This document shows, one piece after another, positions 23,693-31,414 of a DNA stretch of 34,797 bases. Below the pieces are notes generated by a model. The model had not been told where the DNA came from. It searched no databases and saw only the letters and a list, made by a program, of their open reading frames with translations. Position numbers and translations under genes: made by a program. The DNA is taken from NCBI GenBank assembly GCA_017476005.1, contig JAFVEM010000060.1, forward strand, positions 1-34,797. The letters run 5' to 3'. The stretch comes from Selenomonadaceae bacterium. GTDB lineage: Bacteria > Bacillota > Negativicutes > Selenomonadales > Selenomonadaceae. Positions within the stretch are counted from its first letter, which is position 1. Every line of letters starts with the position of its first letter.

Positions 23693-24482
23693 GGTTATCA
23701 AGGCGGCCATGTGGCAGGACGAGCCAAAGGTTATCGGGGTGAAAAACGCCAAAAAAGTCGATGCCGCAGAAGATGCAAGCGAGGCCGGTTTAGACAAAGA
23801 AGAAGCCTACGCTCGCAAGCTGGCGGCGGTAGAAGAGAGGGAAGAGGCGGCTAAACGCGCCTTGCAAGAAGCGCAAGTCGCCGCCGATATGCTTCGGCAA
23901 GAAGCCCAAGAATATCGGGATAAACTCATGGCCGACACCCAAAAAGAGGTGGCCGCTCTTCGGGAAGAAACCAAAAGGGAGGCTCACGAGGAAGGCTACC
24001 GCGTGGGGCACGAAGAAGGGGAATCGGCCGTCCGCAAAGAGATGGCCGATTTCATCAAGGCCACCAACGAGCAAGCTGAGCGGATTTTACAAACAGCCAA
24101 AGACGCTACCCGAGATTATCTGGTGGAGGCCGACCACACCGTAGCGGAGCTGGCCATGCACATAGCGGAGAAGATTCTCCCTCAGCATTTCATCGATGTG
24201 CCGCAGGTGGTATTGCCTTTGGTGCGAGATGCCTTGAAACGGGTACAGGATCAGAAGGAAATTGTGATTCATGTACCCCCCGACAGTTACGAATTTGTCT
24301 TAATGGCGCGAGACGAATTTCGCGCCATGCTCCCCGGGGGCAACGCCAGTCTCACGGTTCACTCCGATGACAGCTTGCACCCGGGAGATTGTCTTATCGA
24401 AACGGAAAGCGGCAGCGTTGACGCGCGGCTCGCCACTCAGCTGGAACTTATACGAAACGCCATACAGGAAAAGATGATGTAA
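23685..24482 (+). CDS. fliH: flagellar assembly protein FliH
   Basis: FliH is the peripheral stator-like partner of the export ATPase FliI. I chose the TTG at 23685, which gives MSRVIKAAMWQ, the usual FliH start, and has AAGGGG nine bases upstream inside the end of fliG; the two genes overlap by eight bases. Residues ~35-115 are a long coiled coil rich in Glu, Lys and Ala (EERGEAA-like repeats). The C-terminal ~150 residues hold the conserved domain (LAMHIAEKILPQHF, VHSDDSLHPGDCLIETESGSVDA, seen in part as PGDCLIETESGSVDA), which resembles ATP synthase subunit delta. The mosaic repeat copy 5 follows. Confidence 0.93.
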   Translation: MSRVIKAAMWQDEPKVIGVKNAKKVDAAEDASEAGLDKEEAYARKLAAVEEREEAAKRALQEAQVAADMLRQEAQEYRDKLMADTQKEVAALREETKREAHEEGYRVGHEEGESAVRKEMADFIKATNEQAERILQTAKDATRDYLVEADHTVAELAMHIAEKILPQHFIDVPQVVLPLVRDALKRVQDQKEIVIHVPPDSYEFVLMARDEFRAMLPGGNASLTVHSDDSLHPGDCLIETESGSVDARLATQLELIRNAIQEKMM

Positions 24483-24487
24483 ATTTG

Positions 24488-24630
24488 TTGGGGCTTTGCC
24501 CCAAACCCCACAAGGGCGCTGCCCTTGACCTGCCAAAGGAGCTTCGCCCCTCTGGACTCCCATTGTAATTAGAAAAAAATTTTTATTAAGGTTTCCAAAG
24601 GGGATTATCCCCTTTGGCCGCCGGAGGCAA
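24488..24630. repeat. palindromic mosaic repeat, copy 5
   Basis: TTGGGGCTTTGCCCC and ACAAGGGCGCTGCCCTTG hairpins, then a single-copy stretch, then CCAAAGGGGATTATCCCCTTTGG joined to CCGCCGGAGGCAA as in the outer arms of copy 1. It lies between fliH and fliI. Confidence 0.8.
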
Positions 24631-24652
24631 AAAATAAAAAGGAGATGGCAGA

Positions 24653-25981
24653 GTGGAAATAACCGTTGATACCAAAAAATTCTACGAAGCCATTGACGAT
24701 TGCATTTCCATTAAATTGACGGGGAAAGTAACTCAGATAATCGGACTGGTCATTGAGTCCCAAGGGCCTACGGTGAGCGTGGGGGAGCTTTGCTACGTTT
24801 CCTCTCATTTTCCCGGAGTGCCGCCCCTGCCGGCGGAAGTGGTGGGCTTTCGAGAGGGAAGCGTTCTCCTGATGCCCGTCGGCGAAATGGCCGGGATTGG
24901 CCCCGGGTGCGAAGTGGTTTCGGCGCAAAAGACCTTGAAGGTCAAGGTGGGCGAGGAACTTTTGGGGAGAGTCTTAGACGGGCTGGGGAACCCCATGGAC
25001 GAAAAAGGGCCGATACTTTCCAAGAAAGAATATCCCCTGCAAGCGCCGCCGCCCCATCCCTTGACTAGGCCGCGCATCAACGAATCCCTTTATGTTGGTG
25101 TCAGAGCCATTGACGGCTTAATTACCATGGGTTCCGGTCAGCGTATCGGCATTATGGCCGGTTCCGGCGTGGGTAAATCTACCCTCCTTTCCATGATTGC
25201 GCGGAACACCGAAGCGGACATCAGCGTTATCGCCCTTGTGGGTGAACGTGGCCGCGAGGTGCGAGATTTTATCGAACGGGACTTGGGGGAAGAAGGGTTA
25301 AAACGCTCGGTAGTGGTGGTAGCCACTTCCGACCAGCCCGCTTTGGTGCGGATTAAAGGCGCCATGACCGCCACGGCCATTGCCGAATACTTCCGCGACC
25401 AAGGTCATAAAGTGATACTGATGATGGATTCCGTCACCCGTTTTGCCATGGCGCAACGCGAAGTAGGACTCACCATCGGAGAGCCGCCGGCTACGCGCGG
25501 CTATACCCCTTCGGTATTCGCCCTGCTCCCTCGCCTTTTAGAGCGCGCCGGCACCAGCGACAAAGGTTCCATCACCGGGATTTACACCGTACTCGTCGAT
25601 GGGGATGACATGAACGAGCCGATTGCGGATGCGGTGCGTTCCATTTTGGACGGCCACATTGTTTTGTCTCGCGCCATTGCCGCTCAGAATCATTTCCCCG
25701 CAATTGACATTTTGCCCAGCGTCAGCCGTGTCATGAACGAAGTGGTGAGTAGCGACCATTTAAAGGCGGCGCAACAAATGCGAGCCTTGATGGCGGTATA
25801 TAAAGATGCGGAGGACTTAATTCACATCGGCGCTTACGTCAAAGGTTCCAGTCCGCGGATTGACGAGGCCATTCAGAAAATCGACAGCATTAACGAATTT
25901 CTCTGTCAGGATATCTACGAAGTTGATACCTACGAAGCCACGGAAGAAAAACTCCAAGGCATTACGGGTAAGGGCGCATGA
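24653..25981 (+). CDS. fliI: flagellum-specific ATPase FliI
   Basis: The hexameric ATPase that powers flagellar protein export, related to the F1 beta subunit. The 442 residues have Walker A GIMAGSGVGKST (near residue 168), GERGREVRDFIE, Walker B VILMMDSVTRFAMAQRE and the T3SS-ATPase signature PPATRGYTPSVFALLPRLLERAG. GTG start after AAGGAG. Its stop overlaps the fliJ start (ATGA), showing coupling. Confidence 0.97.
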   Translation: MEITVDTKKFYEAIDDCISIKLTGKVTQIIGLVIESQGPTVSVGELCYVSSHFPGVPPLPAEVVGFREGSVLLMPVGEMAGIGPGCEVVSAQKTLKVKVGEELLGRVLDGLGNPMDEKGPILSKKEYPLQAPPPHPLTRPRINESLYVGVRAIDGLITMGSGQRIGIMAGSGVGKSTLLSMIARNTEADISVIALVGERGREVRDFIERDLGEEGLKRSVVVVATSDQPALVRIKGAMTATAIAEYFRDQGHKVILMMDSVTRFAMAQREVGLTIGEPPATRGYTPSVFALLPRLLERAGTSDKGSITGIYTVLVDGDDMNEPIADAVRSILDGHIVLSRAIAAQNHFPAIDILPSVSRVMNEVVSSDHLKAAQQMRALMAVYKDAEDLIHIGAYVKGSSPRIDEAIQKIDSINEFLCQDIYEVDTYEATEEKLQGITGKGA

Positions 25982-26439
25982 AGAAATTCAAATTTCAGCT
26001 GGAAACCCTCTTAAAGGTCACGCGCATGAAGAAGGACGAGGCGGAGGTACGTTTTGCCGAGGTGTCGCGGAAGCTGGAGGATCAGCGTTACCACCTGCGT
26101 CTGCTCCTTGACGAGATGCAAAAGGGACAGCGCGAATACGAGGAACTGTCCCAAGAAGGCAAACGGGTGACCATCGGGCGGCTGATGATTTTTAACAGCT
26201 TTTTTGCTTGGAAACGCGAACAAATCGAGATGCAACAAAACCTCATCCTCCAAACTAAAGAGGAGCGACAAAAGCGTCTCAAGGAACTAATGGACGTCAT
26301 GAGTTATCTGAAGAGCATTGAACAGCTAAAAGCCAAGCGGTTCGAGGAATACACCGCCGAGTTTTTGGCCGAGGAGCAAAAGATGTTGGATGAAATCGGC
26401 TTGCAGCTCTTCATGCGGTCGGAGGCCAGAGCTAAATGA
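25978..26439 (+). CDS. fliJ: flagellar export chaperone FliJ
   Basis: A 153-residue protein that is almost wholly a charged coiled coil, starting KKFKFQLETLLKVTRMKKDEAEV, the FliJ N-terminal pattern (FQLETLLKVTRMKKDEAE). FliJ sits in the FliI ring like the gamma subunit of F1 and helps pass chaperones. ATGA overlaps on both sides with fliI and the next gene support its place in the operon. Confidence 0.92.
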   Translation: MKKFKFQLETLLKVTRMKKDEAEVRFAEVSRKLEDQRYHLRLLLDEMQKGQREYEELSQEGKRVTIGRLMIFNSFFAWKREQIEMQQNLILQTKEERQKRLKELMDVMSYLKSIEQLKAKRFEEYTAEFLAEEQKMLDEIGLQLFMRSEARAK

Positions 26440-27071
26440 TACGTATAGAGAATATCCAAAACATCAAGAATCGCATTGCGGAGATAGAACAGCAGTTCGG
26501 CGTAAACAATCTGTCCCGGGGGCAACAATTCGGGCAGATTTTAGCAGAGAAAATGAAGGCTAAGACCGCCGAGATAAACGCCGCCGCCGACATTACCGGT
26601 GTAAATGCCGTAAACCAGACGGGCAAGGCTGCGGCTACTGCCGCTTCGACCGCGCCGGAGGGGCAGGTCATTCGCACCATGGCGGATTTGCCCACGGGGG
26701 ATGCCAACCTAGAGCAGATGATCGATGCGGCGGCGAAAAAGTACCATGTTGACCCGAAGCTGGTGTCGGCGGTGGCAGAGGTGGAATCCGGGGGCAATCA
26801 AAGCGCCATTTCCCCGGTGGGCGCCATTGGTGTCATGCAACTCATGCCGGATACGGCGGCTTCTTTAGGGGTTGACCCCTTCGACAAGCAACAAAACATC
26901 GAGGGTGGCGCCAAGTACCTTAGGCAGATGCTGGACACCTTCGGCGGCGACATGAAAAAGGCCATAGCGGCCTACAATGCCGGCCCCGGCGCCGTCAAAG
27001 ATTACGGCGGCGTCCCACCCTACAGCGAAACCCAAAACTACGTCAGCAAGGTACTGGATATTTATCGGTAG
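26436..27071 (+). CDS. lytic transglycosylase of the flagellar operon (SLT domain)
   Basis: The C-terminal ~115 residues are a lysozyme-like SLT domain: LVSAVAEVESGGNQSAISPVG (catalytic Glu117), GAIGVMQLMPDTAASLGV, NIEGGAKYLRQML and AIAAYNAGPGAV. It would cut peptidoglycan, probably to let the rod through, although the usual FlgJ-type fusion is missing here. The N-terminal ~95 residues (IRIENIQNIKNRIAEIEQQFG, seen as ENIQNIKNRIAEIE) are helical and resemble the flagellar leader regions of Firmicute homologues. No classical signal peptide, so export by the flagellar system is possible. ATGA overlap with fliJ. Confidence 0.9.
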   Translation: MIRIENIQNIKNRIAEIEQQFGVNNLSRGQQFGQILAEKMKAKTAEINAAADITGVNAVNQTGKAAATAASTAPEGQVIRTMADLPTGDANLEQMIDAAAKKYHVDPKLVSAVAEVESGGNQSAISPVGAIGVMQLMPDTAASLGVDPFDKQQNIEGGAKYLRQMLDTFGGDMKKAIAAYNAGPGAVKDYGGVPPYSETQNYVSKVLDIYR

Positions 27072-27079
27072 TAATAATC

Positions 27080-27210
27080 TTGGGGCTTTGCCCCAAACCC
27101 CACAAGGGGAAATAATTTCCCCGTGACCCCTTAATTAAAGGGTGCAGGGGGATTATCCCCCTGCCGGAGTCAAGAGGCAGCGCCTCTTGTGGGTTTGGGC
27201 AAAGCCCAAC
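27080..27210. repeat. palindromic mosaic repeat, copy 6
   Basis: The longest plain copy: GGGGCTTTGCCCC, AAGGGGAAATAATTTCCCC, GCAGGGGGATTATCCCCCTGC, GTCAAGAGGCAGCGCCTCTTG and TTTGGGCAAAGCCCAA hairpins in a row. It shows the empty form of the GCAGGGGG loop that is filled in copy 3. Confidence 0.88.
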
Positions 27211-27233
27211 CGGAAATACAAGCAGGTGATATG

Positions 27234-27845
27234 ATGGCCGAAGAGGCGCCGAAGAAAAAAAAGAAGGGCTTGCTCGGGCGGCTTTTCAAAGTGTTTCTGA
27301 TACTGTTTTTGCTGTTGGCGTTGATAGTCGGCGGCTTTGTCCTCGGAATATATCTGCAAATCTTTGATACCAAGGAAGCTAATGAGAAATTAGGGCTTTA
27401 TCGTCTGCCGGTGGTGGGGGATTACTTTGTGAAGCCGGCGGAGGTTACGGAAGAAGAGCTGAAAGAAACTCCCTTGGAGGACGTGAAGCCCACGCCGGAA
27501 CCTAAGAAAGAGCCGGAGCCTGAGAAGAAACAATCGAAGCCCGTGTTGCTCTCCAAAGAGGAGATAGAGAAACAGACTCAAGAGCGCCTTGCCGCCGAGA
27601 AAAAACGGGTGGCGAAGTTATCTAGGCTCTATGGCCAGATGAAGCCCCAAGAAGCGGCCAAGGCCATGGAGTCCATGGAAGATGATTTGGTGGTGCGCAT
27701 CCTGCAAACAATGGACGAAGCCCAAGCCGCCAAGGTCATGGGGAAATTAGACGCCGACCGAGCGGCGCAGCTCAGTCAGATGATTTTTGAGGGAACCCAA
27801 CGGGCGATTCGCTTGCCCACCGACAACGAAGAAACCGAAGGTTGA
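27234..27845 (+). CDS. MotE/FlbB-like membrane protein with MgtE_N-type domain
   Basis: A 203-residue protein: Lys-rich start, one membrane helix (residues ~15-38, FKVFLILFLLLALIVGGFVLG), a Pro/Glu/Lys-rich linker, then a coiled coil (~105-135). The C-terminal domain has LYGQMKPQEAAKAMESMEDD and ILQTMDEAQAAKVMGKLDADRAAQL, the repeat pattern of the MgtE N-terminal domain. Flagellar-operon proteins with this layout (FlbB, MotE) sit by the motor or stator. GCAGGTGAT precedes two adjacent ATGs; the second (27234) has the better spacing. It is the last recognisable flagellar gene before the terminator. Confidence 0.82.
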   Translation: MAEEAPKKKKKGLLGRLFKVFLILFLLLALIVGGFVLGIYLQIFDTKEANEKLGLYRLPVVGDYFVKPAEVTEEELKETPLEDVKPTPEPKKEPEPEKKQSKPVLLSKEEIEKQTQERLAAEKKRVAKLSRLYGQMKPQEAAKAMESMEDDLVVRILQTMDEAQAAKVMGKLDADRAAQLSQMIFEGTQRAIRLPTDNEETEG

Positions 27846-27889
27846 AAAAATCCCTACAAACCTAGTAATAAGGTTTGTGGGGATTTTTT
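27845..27889. terminator. terminator of the flagellar operon
   Basis: A 19-bp stem (27845-27863 with 27871-27889, one T-G pair) with A tract and T tract at its foot. It starts at the stop codon. Confidence 0.93.
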
Positions 27890-27963
27890 GCTAATCTATA
27901 CAGGATTTTTTTTTTAGAAGTCGAAATTAAATCATCAGCTAGGAGAAAATAGGAGTGGTGTCT

Positions 27964-28398
27964 ATGGGGGAACCCCTGCGGATTTTAGTGCCGGTAGATG
28001 GGTCGGACTGCGCCCTGCGCGCCGTGGATATGGCCGCGGTTTTGGCCGAGGCGATGGGCGGTATCATTGATTTATTATATGTGGCTTATTTTGACAGCGA
28101 CACGGATTTGGAAGACGAGGTATCTTGGTTGCCGGATATTGCTACCAAGCCTTATCGACTGGAGGGGGAGGAAATTCTCGCCAAGGCGCGGAATCGCGTG
28201 CCATCGCAAGTGCCGACGGAAACCCACCGGCGTACCGGCAAACCGAGCGAGGCCATACTGGAACTGGCCAAGGAACTGCAAGTAGCCATTATCGCCGTAG
28301 GCGGTCGCGGCTTAGGGGTGGTGAGCGGCTTTTTCTTAGGCAGCGTCAGTCAGGCCGTCATGGAGGAGGCCGAGTGTTCTGTGTTAGTAGTTAAGTAG
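27964..28398 (+). CDS. universal stress protein, UspA family (first of two)
   Basis: A 144-residue UspA fold protein: RILVPVDGSDCALRAVDMA at the start and the ATP-binding pattern GGRGLGVVSGFFLGSVSQAV (G-x2-G-x9-GS) followed by CSVLVVK at the end. The ATG at 27964 has AGGAG eight bases upstream; earlier GTG codons overlap that site. It is separated from a second UspA gene by repeat copy 7. Function in this genome is unknown; UspA proteins of this class usually bind ATP and help in stress or stationary phase. Confidence 0.92.
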   Translation: MGEPLRILVPVDGSDCALRAVDMAAVLAEAMGGIIDLLYVAYFDSDTDLEDEVSWLPDIATKPYRLEGEEILAKARNRVPSQVPTETHRRTGKPSEAILELAKELQVAIIAVGGRGLGVVSGFFLGSVSQAVMEEAECSVLVVK

Positions 28399-28430
28399 CA
28401 ATGCAGTAGAAGACAACGAAAGAAATAATT

Positions 28431-28534
28431 TATTGCCGGGTCAAGGGGCTGCCAGCCCCTTGTGGGGTTGGGGGCATAAGCAGACCCTTAGGGCGCAAGC
28501 CCTTAGAGGTCGCTTATACAAAGTAAAGCCCCAA
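28431..28534. repeat. palindromic mosaic repeat, copy 7, with a nested module at 28477-28516
   Basis: The TATTGCCGGGTCAAGGGG unit as in copies 1, 2 and 8, but the last GGGGCAAAGCCCC hairpin is split by a 40-base module starting TAAGCAGAC and ending GTCGCTTA. The module itself is a hairpin (GGGC..GCCC core) related to that in copy 3 with changed paired bases. Confidence 0.85.
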
Positions 28535-28564
28535 GGTTTAATTATAAAAAGGAGGGCAATACTT

Positions 28565-28981
28565 ATGGTACAAAACATTTTAGTCCCGGTGGATGGGTCG
28601 GAGGGGTCGGACAGAGCCGTTACTTACGCCATCGCTATGGCCGAGGCATGCAGCGCCAAGATAAATTTTCTCTATGTGGCCAATATTAACCAGCTGGCCA
28701 TTAACGCCTGCCTGTCCGACGCTATTTTGGAGGCGGTGACTAAGGCGGGGAATGTCATACTGGATCGCGCCATGGAAATGGTGCCCTCCGGTATCGACAA
28801 AGAAGCCTTCTCGGAGACCGGGTCGCCGGCGGTGGTGATTTTGGATTTTGCCGCCGCCGGGAATATGGATCTTATCGTCATGGGAAGCCGGGGCTTGGGA
28901 CTGGTGAAGGGTGTTCTCTTGGGGAGCGTCAGCCAGTACATTGTGGAGCAGTCCAAGTGTCCGGTGATGGTAGTGAAATAG
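28565..28981 (+). CDS. universal stress protein, UspA family (second of two)
   Basis: A 138-residue UspA protein: QNILVPVDGSEGSDRAVTYA, and GSRGLGLVKGVLLGSVSQYI (ATP-binding) then CPVMVVK. AAAGGAGGGC precedes the ATG. It is clearly related to the first UspA but divergent (about one third of positions look alike by eye), so it is an older duplication. The GGDEF-like gene starts 15 bases after its stop, so those two are likely one unit. Confidence 0.93.
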   Translation: MVQNILVPVDGSEGSDRAVTYAIAMAEACSAKINFLYVANINQLAINACLSDAILEAVTKAGNVILDRAMEMVPSGIDKEAFSETGSPAVVILDFAAAGNMDLIVMGSRGLGLVKGVLLGSVSQYIVEQSKCPVMVVK

Positions 28982-28996
28982 GTGAGGAGAGTTTCC

Positions 28997-29998
28997 ATGG
29001 CAGAACAAGCGGAATATATCTACTCAATGGGCGCCAGCGGCCAGCCTTTCTCGCGCATCAGTTACAGCGGCGCGGCGTTCTATGGCGACGCTACCTTGGG
29101 CAGGGTGGCGGCGGCTAGAGTGTGGCAACAAAAAACCGTGGGCAACGAGCTGTTGCTGGCCAAATTGGGAGTGGCGGTGTTTGTCATCGATATTGCCACC
29201 GATACCTTGTATTACCAGCGCATACTGCCCGACGGCAACCGGGTGGAGCGCAAAATTGCCGGTTTTGCCGCTATTCTGCAAGACTTGCGCGAAGGGCAAG
29301 ACGCAGACATTCGCAAGGCCGCCGAAGCCATCAGTCACGCCATGCAACAGGAAACCCAAGACGAGGTGCGTTTTCGCGGTTCCCTCTTTGACGAGCGGTT
29401 GCAACAGCTGGAGATAGTTTTTCGTTCTACCATAGGCGCCGGCGGCAAGGTGGAGTCGGTGGCCGGTTACGTCATGTCCAGCGATGCCATCGATCATTTG
29501 CACTGGCACGAAAACAAAGCCGCCAGCCGAGAAGCCCCTCCCTGCGACGAGGAGGAACTGCGCCAACTGGTAAACAGTGGGCTGAACAAACTAAGGCCGG
29601 GAGAAAAAGGGGTGCTGTTTCTTATTGATATGCGCCCTCCGGCAGGGGAAGAAAGCGAAACAGATTGTCCCCTCATTCCTCCTTTGACCAAGGCGATTCG
29701 CGGCGATTTTCGGCGAGATGATATTGTAGGGAAACTTAGCCCCGGGCGTTTAGCCCTGTTTATGTGCGGCAAAGCTTCCATGGACATCATCGAGCGCCGC
29801 GCCCAAAGGCTCCTTGAATTGTGCAGTACGCTACCGGCGGCTAAAGAAACTCCTTGGCGCTATAGCATCGGCGTTGCCCATTCGGTCTCCTTGGCCGTGG
29901 ATTTTGACAAACTGGTGGCAAAGGCGGAGGAGGCGCTGACCCTCGCCAAAAAGCAAGGCCATAATGAGTATCGGCTTTATGCGGCGCGAGAATTATAG
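28997..29998 (+). CDS. PAS-like protein with degenerate GGDEF domain
   Basis: The 333-residue soluble protein has a PAS-like domain at ~50-165 (LGVAVFVIDIATDTLYYQRI) and a GGDEF-fold domain at ~190-330 (GVLFLIDM, GKLSPGRLALFMCG, WRYSIGVAHS, KAEEALTLAKKQGHNEYRLY). The catalytic GG[DE]EF motif is replaced by SPGRL (248-252), so it should not make c-di-GMP. Five residues before it, RRDD (239-242) keeps the RxxD pattern of the inhibitory c-di-GMP-binding I-site, at the normal distance. It may therefore be a c-di-GMP receptor. ATG follows GAGGAGAG; 15 bases after the second UspA gene. Confidence 0.8.
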   Translation: MAEQAEYIYSMGASGQPFSRISYSGAAFYGDATLGRVAAARVWQQKTVGNELLLAKLGVAVFVIDIATDTLYYQRILPDGNRVERKIAGFAAILQDLREGQDADIRKAAEAISHAMQQETQDEVRFRGSLFDERLQQLEIVFRSTIGAGGKVESVAGYVMSSDAIDHLHWHENKAASREAPPCDEEELRQLVNSGLNKLRPGEKGVLFLIDMRPPAGEESETDCPLIPPLTKAIRGDFRRDDIVGKLSPGRLALFMCGKASMDIIERRAQRLLELCSTLPAAKETPWRYSIGVAHSVSLAVDFDKLVAKAEEALTLAKKQGHNEYRLYAAREL

Positions 29999-30042
29999 AA
30001 AAAGGCTGTCCCCCGAGTTTATCGGCGGCGACAGCCTTTTTT
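29999..30042 (+). terminator. terminator after the GGDEF-like gene
   Basis: AAAAAGGCTGTC pairs with GACAGCCTTTTT around an inner CCGA/TCGG stem. Confidence 0.88.
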
Positions 30043-30047
30043 ATATT

Positions 30048-30113
30048 ATTGGGGCTTTGCCCCAAACCCCACAAGGGGCTAGCAGCCCCTTGACCCGGCA
30101 ATAAATTTTTTAT
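30048..30113. repeat. palindromic mosaic repeat, copy 8 (inverted relative to copies 1, 2 and 7)
   Basis: ATTGGGGCTTTGCCCC, then ACAAGGGGCTAGCAGCCCCTTG and CCGGCAATAA: the same unit in reverse. It lies between two convergent genes and next to the terminator. Confidence 0.87.
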
Positions 30114-30118
30114 CGTTG

Positions 30119-30925
30119 CTATATTTGGCAAGCCTCCAAATCATCCGGCACCCAAATATTGCCGCTATAATAGGCTTGGGCTTCGGCGGTGTAGGCTTCT
30201 TTGCGAGTGGCGATGGTTTTGTCCTCCGTATGGTAGAGCAACAGATTTTTAACCCCGAGGCGCTGGGCTATTTCGCCGGCCTCTTTTACCGTGCTGTGGT
30301 TCTTTTCGTAGGGGTTGAAAATCTCCCGGTCGCGGTAGAGGCAAAAGGCCTCGGAAAGGAGCCAGTCCGCCTCTTTGGCATAAAGCTCGCTATGTTCGTT
30401 ATATGGTTCATCTCCTAGGCAACACAGCCGCATCCCATCGGCAAATTCCAAGGCGTAGCCGTACTGTTTGGCCTTGGTGGAAAGAATGTCAAAGGCCGTC
30501 AGCTTCAGCCCCAAAAACTCCACCCGTTCCCCGTCTTTAATTTCATGGAGAATAATCCCTTGTCCCAGTTGCGCCGCGTCCTTTTTCTTCAGGGTAAGAT
30601 TCACCATGGTAACGAGCATATCCCTGACTACGTCGTGGCAGTAAATATGAAACTGGCCGTGGTATTTGCCTTTGTTCATCAGGTCAGCGATGCGACGAAT
30701 CACCCATATTACCCCCAAAATGTGATCCGTGTGACCATGGGTGACGAACATATAATGGAGCTTATCGTAATCCGCCTCCGCCAGTTCCAGTTGCCGCAAA
30801 ATACCGTTACCGCCGCCGGCGTCCGTCAAAAATAGGTCGCCATCCTCCAATTTAATCATAAAACAGGTGTTATAGCACCGAGTAACCATGGCGCACCCCG
30901 TCCCCAACATGGTAAGCGTTCGCAT
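30119..30925 (-). CDS. MBL-fold metallo-hydrolase (RNase Z/ElaC-like superfamily)
   Basis: The 268-residue protein starts with LTMLGTGCAM..YNTCFMIKL and LTDAGGG, has the metal motif VTHGHTDH (62-68), CCLGDEP (bridging Asp) and LLLYHTED (final His). This is the metallo-beta-lactamase fold in the form used by RNase Z and related phosphodiesterases. It lacks the exosite arm that true tRNase Z needs, as far as can be seen, so the substrate is open. The ATG has AAGGAG 14 bases upstream, rather far. It lies 23 bases downstream of structured element copy C. Confidence 0.85.
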   Translation of the reverse strand: MRTLTMLGTGCAMVTRCYNTCFMIKLEDGDLFLTDAGGGNGILRQLELAEADYDKLHYMFVTHGHTDHILGVIWVIRRIADLMNKGKYHGQFHIYCHDVVRDMLVTMVNLTLKKKDAAQLGQGIILHEIKDGERVEFLGLKLTAFDILSTKAKQYGYALEFADGMRLCCLGDEPYNEHSELYAKEADWLLSEAFCLYRDREIFNPYEKNHSTVKEAGEIAQRLGVKNLLLYHTEDKTIATRKEAYTAEAQAYYSGNIWVPDDLEACQI

Positions 30926-30948
30926 AGTTTTGCTTCACTCTCCTTTTC

Positions 30949-31051
30949 TATACTCGCGAGCAGAGAAATTTACCGATATGGAACTGCTCGTCCGCGGTAT
31001 ATACGGAGAGCCTAAGACCTTCCTTCGGAATGTCTAATGCTCTCCAGTATA
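30949..31051 (-). promoter_or_regulatory. 103-nt structured element, copy C (upstream of the MBL hydrolase gene)
   Basis: On the minus strand it starts TATACTGGAGAGC and ends CGCGAGTATA. The first hairpin (GGAGAGC..GCTCTCC with a TTCC GAA GGAA tip) and GTATATACCGCGGACGA are identical to copy B, but the second stem is a strong CGAGCAG/CTGCTCG here. The stop codon of the 90-residue gene (31034-31036) lies inside its 5' part. Confidence 0.72.
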
Positions 31052-31306
31052 TATGACTTGGGCATATTTTTGGCGTTCTTGCATAGGAATACTGAGCGCT
31101 TCCAGCGCTTGAGGTAGCGTCCAGTTCATCGTTTGCATTAAATTTCGCAGGGAATTGACCCTCTCCTCCTCTCGTCCTTGATAATAAAAGGAGAGACGCG
31201 CATTGCCACGCACACCGCTATGGGACAGCACCAAGGACAGAATTTTCAATTGTTCGTCAGTAAGTTCCGGACAATCACTGTCCAGCGTAATTTCAGAATC
31301 CGCCAT
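31034..31306 (-). CDS. small hypothetical protein flanked by two structured elements
   Basis: The 90-residue, acidic, soluble, helical protein starts MADSEITLDSDCPELTDEQL; a middle stretch has SLVLSHSGVRGNARLSFYY and the C-end has LPQALEALSIPMQERQKYA. I chose the ATG at 31306 after GGAGGG; a longer ORF to 31429 would run into copy B. Two TATACT boxes lie upstream (31337-31342 and 31347-31352, minus strand), without clear -35. Its last codons and TAG overlap copy C. No family recognised. The helical LPQALEAL pattern recalls small DNA-binding folds, but this is weak. Confidence 0.7.
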   Translation of the reverse strand: MADSEITLDSDCPELTDEQLKILSLVLSHSGVRGNARLSFYYQGREEERVNSLRNLMQTMNWTLPQALEALSIPMQERQKYAQVIYTGEH

Positions 31307-31414
31307 GTTGATAAGCCCTCCTTTCTTACAGTTCCCAGTATAACAAAGTATAATAAAAAAATAAAGGCAGGATTTTTTTGTTTGACGGCGAACAGGTGAC
31401 AGTGTACCTTTGAC

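Noticed and set aside
3575..30113. CRISPR-like array among the GC-rich repeats
   Set aside because: The repeats are dispersed singly over 27 kb, vary in composition and have no regular spacers or cas genes.
30119..30925. Calling the MBL protein tRNase Z (rnz)
   Set aside because: The HxHxDH core is shared by many families and no tRNA-binding exosite arm is visible.
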